This document shows positions 16,250-24,526 of a stretch of 64,000 nucleotides of DNA, in pieces. Source of the stretch: Hyphomicrobiales bacterium (GTDB taxonomy: Bacteria > Pseudomonadota > Alphaproteobacteria > Rhizobiales > Rhizobiaceae); NCBI GenBank assembly GCA_900466475.1, contig UBMI01000020.1, positions 1 through 64,000 of the forward strand, written 5' to 3'. A program made the position numbers and the translations under genes. Below the pieces are notes generated by a model. That model did not search any database. It was not told the origin of the DNA and was given only the letters and a program-made list of their open reading frames with translations. Each line of letters starts with the position of its first letter. Positions within the stretch are counted from its first letter, which is position 1.

Positions 16250-17611
16250 CTATTCCTGTTGCAGCGCCTTGGCGAGACCAATAGGCCCAAGCCTTCTCAG
16301 GCAATCGGCACTCGACTCGCCGGCGCCTCTCTTGTCTTCGATCAGCCGGGCGAGCCTCTCTATAGCGAAATCGATCTGTCCGCCAGCAATCCTTGCGGCC
16401 GGTCCGTCTGAAGCGAGCCCGTTGATGACAAGGCCGTAGCCTTCAGCCGAACCGACAATCGCCAGATCGGCGCGCCGGTGCGCGCAGCCCTTGGCACAGC
16501 CGGAGAGGTGAAGCTTCAGCGAGCCGTCAAAGAGATCGGGAACCTGGTCGATCAACTGGCCGGCGAGAGCTCTGGTATCGTAGAAGCCCGAGGCACACGC
16601 CCCCGCCCCGGCGCAGGCAGCGATCTGCTCGGCCGGCTCGTTCGCCGTGACGCTCAAGCCATTATCGACGGCTGCATTTTGAATGTCCGGAATTGCCGTC
16701 TCGGCTAAACCAATCAGGAGGAAACCACGATCCGGAGCCAGCCGGATTTCCCTTGCGCCGGCGCTTTCGGCTGAAGTGAGAAAGGAAATCAGATCGGCGG
16801 CTTTTGCCTGGCCGAAGTTCAGGCGCACCCCGAGTACCGCGTCGCCATTCCGCAGTCTCGTGATGCCAACGAAGGATGATTTCCTTGGCGCAGGACGGAT
16901 AGATCGGATGCTATCGATCTGCGGAAAATGCGCGCGCAGCATTGCCGCATCGATGTCGCGGGCGCGAGCCCGCCTGCCGTGTGCAATCAGCATCTGGAGC
17001 AGATCGCCTACAGCGTCGACAGCGGCATTAGCGGTGCCGAGCGCCAGTGGGATTGCGCCCTCTTCATCGCCGGCTATTGAAACCAGCCATTGCCCTTCGG
17101 GCTGTGCGACGATGCGGATATCGGCAATAAGAGCGGACAATGAAAACTGACCGCCCCCATCGATCAAGATGGAGAGTTTCGGAGCAAGGTCTGGAGAGCG
17201 GAGAAGGTCGCTGAGCTTGCTCCGCAGCATCGCTTCCATGTCCGCCGCATCGGCGATCTCGCCAGCATCGATGCCGTGCAGTGGCGATATCTCGATCGCC
17301 ACGCCATCAGGTAGGATGATGCCTGCTACATCGATCTCCGCAGCCAGCGGCCCGACGGACTCGCTGCGAAGACCCCGGATCTGCAGATTGCCGCGCGCAG
17401 TAATTTCAACAATGCCGTTTCCATGTCGCGCCGCTGCCGAAGTCAACTGACGGAATTGCAAGGTCGTGAGGGCGCCACCCGCTGGCCGCAGGCGGACGAG
17501 CAGGCCATCGCCCGTTTGCATGGGAGTTGAAAGCGCTGGGCAGGCGCCACGTTGCATGCCCACGACATCAGGCCTCTCTGTGTCCAAGATTTTGCCGGCG
17601 GCGCTGCGCAT
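16250..17611 (-). CDS. cobG: Precorrin-3B synthase (oxygen-dependent)
   Basis: Sulfite/nitrite-reductase-like Fe-S and non-haem iron protein that hydroxylates precorrin-3A with O2; its presence defines the aerobic cobalamin route. Visible: ferredoxin-like half domains (GDGLLVRLRPAGGALTTLQFRQL; HGNGIVEITARGNLQIRGL) and cluster cysteines in CAGAGACASG and LSGCAKGCAHR. Length 453 aa from the ATG at 17611; an ATG at 17557 (MQRGACPAL) is an alternative start. Lies 77 bp downstream of cobF and 2 bp upstream of cobH on the same strand. Confidence 0.93.
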   Translation of the reverse strand: MRSAAGKILDTERPDVVGMQRGACPALSTPMQTGDGLLVRLRPAGGALTTLQFRQLTSAAARHGNGIVEITARGNLQIRGLRSESVGPLAAEIDVAGIILPDGVAIEISPLHGIDAGEIADAADMEAMLRSKLSDLLRSPDLAPKLSILIDGGGQFSLSALIADIRIVAQPEGQWLVSIAGDEEGAIPLALGTANAAVDAVGDLLQMLIAHGRRARARDIDAAMLRAHFPQIDSIRSIRPAPRKSSFVGITRLRNGDAVLGVRLNFGQAKAADLISFLTSAESAGAREIRLAPDRGFLLIGLAETAIPDIQNAAVDNGLSVTANEPAEQIAACAGAGACASGFYDTRALAGQLIDQVPDLFDGSLKLHLSGCAKGCAHRRADLAIVGSAEGYGLVINGLASDGPAARIAGGQIDFAIERLARLIEDKRGAGESSADCLRRLGPIGLAKALQQE

Positions 17612-17688
17612 TCGTCCATCCTTTGGCCCATCTCTTACATGATCGCGCCGGACGCAGCAAAGCGAGATCGATTCGTCGACCGGAACAA

Positions 17689-18453
17689 TCAGTCCTCGAA
17701 ATCGCGTCCCTTGCGCAGCAGATAGATGTCCATGATCCAGCCATGTCGCTCTCGCTCTTCGGCCCGGAGCCGGAGGATGTCGTCGGCCATATCGCCAAGT
17801 CGGCCCGAACGGATCACTTCGTTCTCCGTGCCGAGATAGGCACCCCAGAAGATCTCGGCATCGGGATCGGCGATCTTCGCAAAGGTCTGTTCGCCATCGA
17901 GCATGACGACGGTGCTTTCATGTGTCAGCCCCGCTTCAGTCAGTCGCCGGCCGGTGGTGATTTCGACAGGCTTGCCGACGAGATTGAGAGGAATGCGATG
18001 GCTGGCTGCGAGCGCCTGGATGCTGGTGATGCCGGGAACGACACTATAGTCGAAAGAGCAGGCGCCGCCGCCGCGCACTCTTTCGATAATACGGATGGTG
18101 CTGTCATAGAGACTCGGATCGCCCCATACGAGGAAGGCACCGGCCCCGTGTTCCGGCAGGTCGCCGATCAGCCCTTCATAGATATGGGCGATCGCGGCAT
18201 GCCAGTCGTCCACGCTCTGGACATAACTCCGGTCCTTTGTTGCGCGCTTCGGTACCTCGAATTCAACGATGCGGACGCCTTTGCCGGTCAAATACCGCTC
18301 ACAGATTTCCCGGCGCACTTCGGCGAGATCGGACTTCACCGCACCCTTCGTCGGGATGAACACGACATCGGCAGCGTTCATCGCGTTGATCGCCTGAATG
18401 GTAAGATGCTCGGGATTGCCTGTGCCGATGCCGATAATATGAATATGCCGCAC
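17689..18453 (-). CDS. cobF: Precorrin-6A synthase (deacetylating)
   Basis: Methylates C-1 and removes the extruded acetyl group, a step found only in the aerobic pathway. Marks: IHIIGIGTGNPEHLTIQAINAMNAADVVFIPTKG-type N-terminus (shown here only as landmarks IHIIGIGTGNPEHLT and VVFIPTKG), FLVWGDPSLYDSTIRIIERV and VVPGITSIQALAASHRIPLN. The open frame extends to 18648, but AGGAG lies six bases before a GTG at 18453, which also matches the family start, giving 254 aa. First gene of the cobFGHIJ run. No cobalamin riboswitch is recognisable in the 200 bp upstream, which instead contains a parS palindrome. Confidence 0.93.
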   Translation of the reverse strand: MRHIHIIGIGTGNPEHLTIQAINAMNAADVVFIPTKGAVKSDLAEVRREICERYLTGKGVRIVEFEVPKRATKDRSYVQSVDDWHAAIAHIYEGLIGDLPEHGAGAFLVWGDPSLYDSTIRIIERVRGGGACSFDYSVVPGITSIQALAASHRIPLNLVGKPVEITTGRRLTEAGLTHESTVVMLDGEQTFAKIADPDAEIFWGAYLGTENEVIRSGRLGDMADDILRLRAEERERHGWIMDIYLLRKGRDFED

Positions 18454-18653
18454 GTTATCTCCTCTCGGATTCCAGAGGTTTCTGCCGTCAACGCGGATCT
18501 TTCGCAAGTGTGGCGAATGAGTTGGCCGCGGCCAACTTTCTATCCACATGGTTATCAGCGTCTTTATTGTCGCCTCGCCCCGAATCATGTCATCTTCGAT
18601 ACGCTTTTTGACGCTATGTTGATGAAAAAGCGCTTTAAGAAGGGGCAAGTGTT
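18454..18653. promoter_or_regulatory. Divergent promoter region between cobF and repA
   Basis: 200 bp that must contain the repA promoter and probably that of cobF. It holds one parS-type palindrome (18521-18536). AT-rich stretches occur at about 18540-18560 and 18600-18640, but no clear -35/-10 pair could be fixed by eye. Confidence 0.5.
18521..18536. repeat. parS-like RepB-binding palindrome, copy 1
   Basis: Perfect 16-bp palindrome GTTGGCCGCGGCCAAC. It fits the RepABC centromere pattern GTT-N4-GC-N4-AAC known from rhizobial plasmids. It lies 118 bp before the repA start, and an identical copy lies inside repB (19897-19912). Confidence 0.85.
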
Positions 18654-19850
18654 TTGGACAACATTAGCGTATCGACTACGGATATTCGCATCGAGCGGCA
18701 TGCCACGCAGCTTTCGCGCCAGCTCAAGCTGCTGCGTGACAAGCTTTTCCCGCCGCTTTCGCAAAAGACCCTCCGGACTTTCACGTCAGGAGAGGCAGCC
18801 CAGATGATCGGTGTCTCCGACGGCTATCTTCGCCAACTGTCGCTTGATGGCAAAGGTCCCCAACCCGATGTGTCGCAGAATGGTCGCCGTTCCTATACGC
18901 TCGGCCAGATCAATGAGTTGCGCCAGCACATGGCGAAGATCAAGCCGAAGGATGCTCTTTCCTACCTGCCATCGCGGCGCGATGGCGAGAAGTTGCAGAC
19001 CATTGCCATTACCAATTTCAAGGGTGGCTCGGCCAAGACGACGACCACGCTTTATCTGGCTCAGCACCTGGCGCTGGAAGGCTACCGCGTCCTGGCGATC
19101 GATCTGGATCCGCAGGCTTCGCTCTCCTCCCTGCTCGGCGTCCAGCCGGAGTTCGACCTGGGCGATGGCGATACGCTCTATGGTGCGATCCGCTACGACG
19201 CGCATCGCCGCCCGCTGAAGGATATCGTCCGCAAGACCTATTTCGATGGTCTTGATCTGGTGCCCGGCAATCTCGAACTGATGGAATTTGAGCACGAGAC
19301 GCCGCGGGCGCTGAACGATCGCCAGAAGCCGGAGGAGCTGTTCTTTCGACGTGTCGGCAATGCGATTGCGGAGGTTGAGAAGGATTACGATATCGTCGTG
19401 ATCGATTGCCCGCCGCAGCTTGGCTACCTGACGCTCGGTGCCGTCTGTGCTGCCACCTCGCTCCTGATCACCATTCACCCGCAGATGGTCGATGTCGCCT
19501 CCATGTCGCAGTTCCTGCTGATGACCTCGGATCTTCTTTCGGTCGTGCGCAAGGCGGGCGGCGACCTGCAGCATGATTTCATCAAATATGTCGTCACCCG
19601 CCATGAGCCTTTCGACGGACCGCAGTCGCAGATCGTGGCGCTCTTGCGCAGCCTCTTTGGCGATGACGTATTGACGGCGACGATCCTGAAATCGACGGCG
19701 ATTGCCGATGCGGGTCTGACCAAACAGACCCTCTACGAAATCGAAAAGGGGCAGGTTCGCCGCTCCACCTATGACCGGGCACTGGAATCGGTTAACGCCG
19801 CCAATGGCGAGATTCTTGCCAGCATCCATAAAGCATGGGGCCGCAGATGA
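18654..19850 (+). CDS. repA: RepA, ParA-type plasmid partition ATPase
   Basis: ParA-like ATPase that segregates the replicon together with RepB at parS, and usually represses its own operon. N-terminal MerR-like helix-turn-helix at about residues 42-65 (SGEAAQMIGVSDGYLRQL), deviant Walker A at 123-130 (KGGSAKTT), Walker A' region DLDPQASLSSLLG, and Walker B around IVVIDCPPQLG. Length 398 aa, typical for RepABC RepA. The start is TTG at 18654 with AAGGGG about eight bases upstream; no in-frame ATG is close. Its stop overlaps the repB start. Confidence 0.95.
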   Translation: MDNISVSTTDIRIERHATQLSRQLKLLRDKLFPPLSQKTLRTFTSGEAAQMIGVSDGYLRQLSLDGKGPQPDVSQNGRRSYTLGQINELRQHMAKIKPKDALSYLPSRRDGEKLQTIAITNFKGGSAKTTTTLYLAQHLALEGYRVLAIDLDPQASLSSLLGVQPEFDLGDGDTLYGAIRYDAHRRPLKDIVRKTYFDGLDLVPGNLELMEFEHETPRALNDRQKPEELFFRRVGNAIAEVEKDYDIVVIDCPPQLGYLTLGAVCAATSLLITIHPQMVDVASMSQFLLMTSDLLSVVRKAGGDLQHDFIKYVVTRHEPFDGPQSQIVALLRSLFGDDVLTATILKSTAIADAGLTKQTLYEIEKGQVRRSTYDRALESVNAANGEILASIHKAWGRR

Positions 19851-20836
19851 GCAGACGAGATCGACTGAAGGGCTTGTTCACCGACACGGCGCAGGAGTTG
19901 GCCGCGGCCAACTTCGAGGAGACATCCGTGCGTGGTGCTGCCGGCCCGGTGCGTACCATGGCACTGACTCTCGGCCGCATGGAGGAAGAGAGCAGGGCGA
20001 TGGAAGAGGCGCTGCTATCGGGCGAACACATCGTTGAACTCGATCCTGATCTGATCGATTCTTCCTTCATTCGTGATCGCCTCGCCGATGAGCCGCTCGA
20101 CATGGAGGACGAGCTGGTTCAGTCGATTGCGGAAAACGGCCAGGAAGTGCCGATCCTTGTGCGGCGAAACCCGCATCATGACGGCCGCTACCAGGTCGCC
20201 TATGGTCATCGGCGTCTTCAGGCCGTCAAGCTGCTCGGCCGAAAAGTGCAGGCCATCATCCGCAAGCTCGACGATACCGATCTGGTCATCGCCCAGGGCA
20301 TCGAAAATTCTGCGCGGCGCAATCTCTCCTATATTGAGCGAGCCGTCTTCGCGCTCAATCTCGAATTCAAGAAGTTCGACCGTCCCGTCATCATGAAAGC
20401 GCTCTCGACCGACAAGACGGAATTGTCGAAGCTGATCTCCGTGGCAAAGGCCATTCCCGCCGATATCGTCCAGGCCGTGGGTGCTGCGCCCGGCATCGGT
20501 CGCAGACGCTGGATGGCACTGGCTCAGGACTGGACGGATGCAGCCGCCGCGCGTCTGACGAAGCTGATCGGCTCTTCCACCTTCAATGCCGTCGAGAGCG
20601 ACCGGCGCTTCGAACTCGTTGTCGCGGAGCTTTCGAAGAAGGAGGAGGTCAAGGCCGAGAGCACTGAATACGAATGGCGGCCCGCTAATGGCGGCAGGAT
20701 CGCCGGCCGTATCAAGAGTTCCGGCACATCCTTCACCATCGCGCTCAAGACCGGTGACGCGCCGGATTTCGGTGCCTACCTTTCCGGCCGTCTCGATGAA
20801 CTCTACGAGGCCTATAAAGCGGGGAAAGCCGACTGA
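19847..20836 (+). CDS. repB: RepB, ParB-type centromere-binding protein
   Basis: ParB-family partition protein that binds parS. The ParB N-domain is visible around residues 55-150 (LADEPLDMEDELVQSIAENGQEVPILVRR, YQVAYGHRRLQAVKLLG, QGIENSARRNLSYIERA), followed by the helix-turn-helix region (DKTELSKLISVAKAIP) and the RepB-specific C-terminus. The ATG at 19847 overlaps the repA stop (ATGA); an ATG at 19835 is possible but lacks support. About 329 aa, normal. Unusually, a parS palindrome lies inside its own 5' coding region. No repC follows. Confidence 0.94.
   Translation: MSRRDRLKGLFTDTAQELAAANFEETSVRGAAGPVRTMALTLGRMEEESRAMEEALLSGEHIVELDPDLIDSSFIRDRLADEPLDMEDELVQSIAENGQEVPILVRRNPHHDGRYQVAYGHRRLQAVKLLGRKVQAIIRKLDDTDLVIAQGIENSARRNLSYIERAVFALNLEFKKFDRPVIMKALSTDKTELSKLISVAKAIPADIVQAVGAAPGIGRRRWMALAQDWTDAAAARLTKLIGSSTFNAVESDRRFELVVAELSKKEEVKAESTEYEWRPANGGRIAGRIKSSGTSFTIALKTGDAPDFGAYLSGRLDELYEAYKAGKAD
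19897..19912. repeat. parS-like RepB-binding palindrome, copy 2 (inside repB)
   Basis: GTTGGCCGCGGCCAAC, identical to 18521-18536, within repB codons for the QELAAANF segment near its N-terminus. The same 16 bases twice within 1.4 kb, both at a repAB locus, strongly suggests a true partition site rather than chance. Confidence 0.85.
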
Positions 20837-20980
20837 GGCAGAGCAGTTGGAGCGTTCCGCGTGCTCCGATCTTGTTGGTGATCAGGATGTGGGCAGCGAT
20901 TCGATCCGAAAAACCGGGTGAAAACTGCTGCAATTGTATCGGTGATGTTGTCCGTGTCTTCGCACGGTGAGATAACTGAC

Positions 20981-21005
20981 GGAAGGAAATGCGGATTTCG
21001 CTTCC
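20981..21005. other. Hairpin in the repB-downstream gap (possible ctRNA or terminator relic)
   Basis: Stem GGAAG-GAAAT, loop GCGG, ATTTC-G-CTTCC with one bulged G, followed on the plus strand by CTTTGTG. It lies in the 196-bp gap after repB. In complete repABC operons the repB-repC gap encodes an antisense counter-transcribed RNA with a strong hairpin, so this may be a remnant or functional copy; a simple attenuator is equally possible. Confidence 0.4.
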
Positions 21006-21032
21006 CTTTGTGAGAATCCATTAAGCCTAACA

Positions 21033-22163
21033 ATGCGCTACGAAATTGATGCCGCAATGCTCCAGACGCTGCTTCCGGCCATTGCCGGGGCGGAAGATGC
21101 GCTGGCGCGGCTCGATGAGCGGGTGGCGCGCTCGCCTGTAGGGCAGGGCTTTGCCGAGCGCAGCCACTTCTTCGATGCGGCCGGTGCCCTGTGGGTGGCG
21201 GGCGAGCTTGTGCATGTCGAAGATCTCGTCCTGCACGACGCCCGTATGGATAGCCGCGCACCGAGCCATGAGCTGACGATCGCCCATTCCGTGCTGCGGA
21301 CGCGCCGCAGGATCGAGACGGCCGATCCCGGCTGGGCACTGAGCCCGGCGGGCCTCGGCGTGTTGACCGCCAGCATGCTGGAAGGGCAGGAGAGGGCACC
21401 CAACGCGGATGATGCAGAGCCCATCGAGAGCGAACCGGGGGACGAGGACGACGAGGCGCCGCTTGCTGCCGAAATCGCCGAGCTCGACGCTCTGCTTGCC
21501 CGCTCGCAAAGACTTCTCGATCGCCACGCGGGCAAGGGCGTCGTGGATGAGCTGCCGGAGGCCAGCCCTTCGCCGCGCGATGAGGATCCGCTCGGACTGT
21601 TCGGCGACGATGAATGGAATGAGGAAGAGCGGCTTCAGGAGTGGCGCGGTCTGATCCCGCTTGCCGACGAACTGCCGCCGAGCCTCACGGCCGCCATCCT
21701 CTTCGATGCCTGGGAGCGCATCGAGCCCCTGCGCCGCCAGCATTGGCTGGGTGGCCTGCTGATTGCGAGCAGCCTGCGTGCGAGAGGCAAGGTCACCTCG
21801 CATCTCTTTTCGTTCAACACGGGGCTGAAACAGATCCGTCACGAACGCCGGCGTTCGCGCGATCGAATTACGCGCCTGCAGGCATTTCTCGATGCAATGC
21901 GGGAAAGTGCCGTCACCGGCCTCAAGGAGATCGATCGCCTGTCGCTGGCGCGCACGCAAATGGAGCTACGCTTCCGCGGCCGACGCTCGAACAGCAGCCT
22001 GCCGCAGCTAGCCGATTTCATCCTGTCGCGGCCGATGGTGTCGGCCGCCATGGTTGCCCGCGAACTTAGCGTGACACAGCGCGGCGCACTCAACCTGATC
22101 AACGAAATCGGCACCCGCGAAATCACCGGTCGTGGCCGCTACCGGGCCTGGGGCATTCTCTGA
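21033..22163 (+). CDS. RHE_PE00001-family protein (DUF1612 with C-terminal HTH)
   Basis: Protein of 376 aa of a family common on rhizobial plasmids, named after an R. etli p42e gene; function unknown. The N-terminal part (about 1-130) is the conserved DUF1612-like region (SHFFDAAGALWVAGELVHVEDLVLHDA). An acidic linker follows (NADDAEPIESEPGDEDDE, about 134-151). The C-terminus (about 320-376) is a winged-helix-like DNA-binding segment (LADFILSRPMVSAAMVARELSVTQRGALNLI). It occupies the position where repC stands in a canonical repABC operon but shows no RepC features. A role in DNA binding or plasmid control is inferred from the HTH and location. Confidence 0.82.
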   Translation: MRYEIDAAMLQTLLPAIAGAEDALARLDERVARSPVGQGFAERSHFFDAAGALWVAGELVHVEDLVLHDARMDSRAPSHELTIAHSVLRTRRRIETADPGWALSPAGLGVLTASMLEGQERAPNADDAEPIESEPGDEDDEAPLAAEIAELDALLARSQRLLDRHAGKGVVDELPEASPSPRDEDPLGLFGDDEWNEEERLQEWRGLIPLADELPPSLTAAILFDAWERIEPLRRQHWLGGLLIASSLRARGKVTSHLFSFNTGLKQIRHERRRSRDRITRLQAFLDAMRESAVTGLKEIDRLSLARTQMELRFRGRRSNSSLPQLADFILSRPMVSAAMVARELSVTQRGALNLINEIGTREITGRGRYRAWGIL

Positions 22164-22190
22164 CCCGACCATCCAAGATTTGGACAAATG

Positions 22191-22220
22191 AAAACGGCCG
22201 GGCATCAAGCCCGGCCGTTT
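22191..22220. terminator. Bidirectional intrinsic terminator
   Basis: Perfect 12-bp stem AAACGGCCGGGC / GCCCGGCCGTTT with loop ATCAA. T-rich on both strands beyond the stem (TTTCC on plus, TTTTCATTT on minus). It lies between the convergent RHE_PE00001-family gene and the BI-1 gene and can serve both. Confidence 0.85.
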
Positions 22221-22315
22221 CCTAAGAGTGAGCACCCGATCCGCCATCCTGTCACAGATTTCGAACCGGGCGCTCTGCGCTTCCATTGCCCCCAGAAGCG
22301 CGGTCCCTATTCCCG

Positions 22316-23032
22316 CTATTCCCGCTCACCGGTGAAGTTGAGCAGAAGCTGGAAGATGTTGACGAAGTTCAGGTAGAGCGAGAGAGCGCCGAAGACGGCC
22401 AGCTTCTGGTTCGATTCCTGATCGTAGTTTTCTGAATACTGTTCCTTGATGTTCTGCGTGTCGTAGGCGGTAAGGCCAACGAAGACGACGATGCCGATCA
22501 CCGAGATCGCAAACTGCAAGGCAGACGAACCGAGGAAGATATTGACGATCGAGGCAATGATGATGCCGAACAGGCCCATCATCAGGAACGAACCCATCTT
22601 CGAGAGGTCACGCTTCGTCGTATAGCCGTAGAGGCTGATCGTGCCGAACATGGCCGCAGTGATGAAGAAGGTCTGGGCGATGCTCGTCTTGGTGAAGACC
22701 AGGAAGACGGAGGCGAGCGATAGGCCCATCACGGCGCAGAAGGCCCAGAAGGTCATTTGAGCGGTGCTCGATGACATGGTCTGGATACGGAACGAGAAGA
22801 AGAAGACGAAGGCGAGCGGCGCCAGCATCACCACCCACTTGAGCGGCGACTGGAAGATTGGCACGTAGAGTGCCGGTGTAGAGCCGACAACGAAGGCGAC
22901 GATACCGGTGATGACCAGGCCGAGCGCCATGTAATTGTAGACGCGTAGCATGTGCTGGCGGAGGCCTTCATCGAAAAGGACCTGGGTATTGGCGGCGGAG
23001 CCGGTACCATAGCGGGGATTGATCGGATTCAT
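22316..23032 (-). CDS. Bax inhibitor-1/YccA family membrane protein
   Basis: Inner-membrane protein of 238 aa with about seven hydrophobic segments (for example ALGLVITGIVAFVVG, MLAPLAFVFFFSF, MTFWAFCAVMGLSL, FFITAAMFGTISLYGY, MGLFGIIIASIVNIFLG, ISVIGIVVFVGLTAYDTQ, LNFVNIFQLLL). The TAYDTQNIKEQY motif is the family signature, carrying conserved Asp residues of the BI-1 di-acidic sensor. Such proteins are linked to ion leak and membrane stress; the exact role here is unknown. GAGGAG eight bases upstream of ATG. Its stop codon lies in a 9-bp tandem duplication (22308-22325). Confidence 0.88.
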   Translation of the reverse strand: MNPINPRYGTGSAANTQVLFDEGLRQHMLRVYNYMALGLVITGIVAFVVGSTPALYVPIFQSPLKWVVMLAPLAFVFFFSFRIQTMSSSTAQMTFWAFCAVMGLSLASVFLVFTKTSIAQTFFITAAMFGTISLYGYTTKRDLSKMGSFLMMGLFGIIIASIVNIFLGSSALQFAISVIGIVVFVGLTAYDTQNIKEQYSENYDQESNQKLAVFGALSLYLNFVNIFQLLLNFTGERE

Positions 23033-23052
23033 GACTGATCTCCTCGGTTAAA

Positions 23053-23820
23053 CTAGTAGAGCGATCGGGCAAGCCGTTCGGCCGCCTGATCGAGATTGGT
23101 GCCTTTGTTGTCGGCGATCAGCGCATAAGCGACCTCGCCGATCTGCCAGTAGGCGGCTTCTGTTCTTTCAAGCGCGATATGGCTGACCGGCTTCACCTCG
23201 AAGGCGCCTGGTCTGACGGCGAAGAGCGACAGGCGCTTGCCGTCGGCTTCCTCGATTGCCATTTCGACACTCGGCCCGAATTCCGACGGGAAAACCTGCA
23301 CATCGGCGACCTTCCAGTCCTTGGGTAGCTCGGGCATGACGATTGCGGTCGCAGCACGGATATCCTCGGCGCTGTAGGCTCGAACCTTCTGCGACGGAAT
23401 GGTTTCGCGAAGGGCGGCCGTGCGATAGGCGCGCACCGCATCCTCGACATAGGCCGGAGCCGGAACCGAAGCATTGACTTCCGTTGCCGTGAAGGCGCCG
23501 AAGGAATTATGAGCCACCCAGCCGGCGGCAAGCAGTACGCCGACGGCGGCGATGCGCTGCATGGAGTGCAGGATACGGCCATAAGAGAGGCCACGTTCCA
23601 GCCTGCGGGCCGCATCGCGTGTCTCGGCGCGTCCGAAGGCGCTTTCGCCTGCCAGCGCAAGACGCAATTCACCCTTCATGCTGAGATCGGCCATCACCTT
23701 GGCGGCAATCGCTGGGTTCTCGGATAGATAGGATTCCACCTGAATGCGCCGTGAGACATCGAGCTCGCCGTCTACATAGGCGTCGAGATCGGCATCGATG
23801 ATTGGATCAATCGCTTTCAT
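23053..23820 (-). CDS. Anti-sigma factor, membrane-anchored
   Basis: Predicted anti-sigma factor for the ECF sigma factor encoded just upstream. An acidic N-terminal segment (DADLDAYVDGELDVSRRIQVESYL) resembles the sigma-binding region of such factors but lacks the zinc-binding His/Cys set. One membrane span is near residues 95-110 (IAAVGVLLAAGWVAH), and the C-terminal 145 residues would be periplasmic. GGAGG eight bases before the ATG at 23820 sets the start; the upstream TTG at 23835 is disfavoured. The start overlaps the sigma gene by 14 bp, so the two are coupled. Confidence 0.8.
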   Translation of the reverse strand: MKAIDPIIDADLDAYVDGELDVSRRIQVESYLSENPAIAAKVMADLSMKGELRLALAGESAFGRAETRDAARRLERGLSYGRILHSMQRIAAVGVLLAAGWVAHNSFGAFTATEVNASVPAPAYVEDAVRAYRTAALRETIPSQKVRAYSAEDIRAATAIVMPELPKDWKVADVQVFPSEFGPSVEMAIEEADGKRLSLFAVRPGAFEVKPVSHIALERTEAAYWQIGEVAYALIADNKGTNLDQAAERLARSLY

Positions 23821-24346
23821 TGCCGTTCCCTCCAATTAACCTCAGATGCGAAACGCGCGGTGTCTTCTCCTCGAACTCGCGCAACTGGGCGCGGGCGCGG
23901 GAAATGCGCGACATCAGCGTGCCGACAGGTATGCCGAGTGCATTGGCTGCTTCCTGGTAGGACAGGTCCTCGATCGCCACGAGATGCAGCGCTTCGCGCT
24001 GTTCCTCCGGCAGATCGAAAAAGGCGTTGCGCACCTGCTGCAGGCGTACCGCATGTTCCTGTGCGGCCGGCAGCGACTGTTCCGCCTCCACCGCCGCCTC
24101 ATCATGGCGGCGCGTCAGCGAGCGTGTCTGCCGCACGCGGTCGATATGCGCATTGTGCAGGATGGAAAGCAGCCAGGTGCGCAGGTTTCCGCCGCTGCGG
24201 AAGCTCTTGCGCTTCTCGAAAGCCCGGACCAGCGTATCATGCACCAGATCCTCCGCCTCGTCCGAATTGCGCACCAGCGAGCGTGCGTAGCGCCGAAGCG
24301 CTGCGAGCTGACCAATGACATCGAAGGGGCGATCTTTCCGTTCCAT
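23807..24346 (-). CDS. ECF-type RNA polymerase sigma factor
   Basis: Alternative sigma factor (179 aa). Region 2 is visible at about residues 10-75 (RRYARSLVRNSDEAEDLVHDTLVRAFEKR, then GGNLRTWLLSILHNAHID) and region 4 at about 115-165 (LPEEQREALHLVAIEDLSYQEAANALGIPVGTLMSRISRAR). The frame stays open to 24457, but MERKDRPFDVIGQL at 24346 fits the family start; its ribosome site is weak and a hairpin lies just upstream (24363-24391). Not the EcfG/RpoE2 type as far as I can tell, since no PhyR/NepR genes adjoin. The signal is unknown. Confidence 0.88.
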   Translation of the reverse strand: MERKDRPFDVIGQLAALRRYARSLVRNSDEAEDLVHDTLVRAFEKRKSFRSGGNLRTWLLSILHNAHIDRVRQTRSLTRRHDEAAVEAEQSLPAAQEHAVRLQQVRNAFFDLPEEQREALHLVAIEDLSYQEAANALGIPVGTLMSRISRARAQLREFEEKTPRVSHLRLIGGNGNESD

Positions 24347-24442
24347 GATTGAGTATACGAAAGCATCGCGGATTTTATTCCGCAGCGATGCAGAATTTTT
24401 TCGAATCTGCGGGAAAGGGCGTGCCGCTATACGGAAAACGCC

Positions 24443-24473
24443 AAAAACCTCCGCCATTTGTCACGGCGGAGGT
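24443..24473 (-). terminator. Intrinsic terminator of the oxdC-like gene
   Basis: Stem of nine pairs (ACCTCCGCC / GGCGGAGGT) with a 9-nt loop, followed on the minus strand by TTTTT. Located about 55 bp after the bicupin stop codon and upstream of the sigma gene. Confidence 0.88.
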
Positions 24474-24526
24474 GGGTTTCGTGCAGTCTCGATACGAAGG
24501 ATCAGCCTTGACATGATCCCTTGGGG

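Noticed and set aside
18454..18653. Cobalamin riboswitch before cobF
   Set aside because: No B12-box-like conserved core could be found; the region is short and holds a parS palindrome instead.
21033..22163. Gene after repB as repC
   Set aside because: Position suggests RepC, but the protein has DUF1612-like and acidic linker regions with a C-terminal HTH and none of the RepC sequence features.
22308..22325. 9-bp tandem duplication across the BI-1 stop codon
   Set aside because: A minor local duplication that does not alter the protein family ending; no functional reading.
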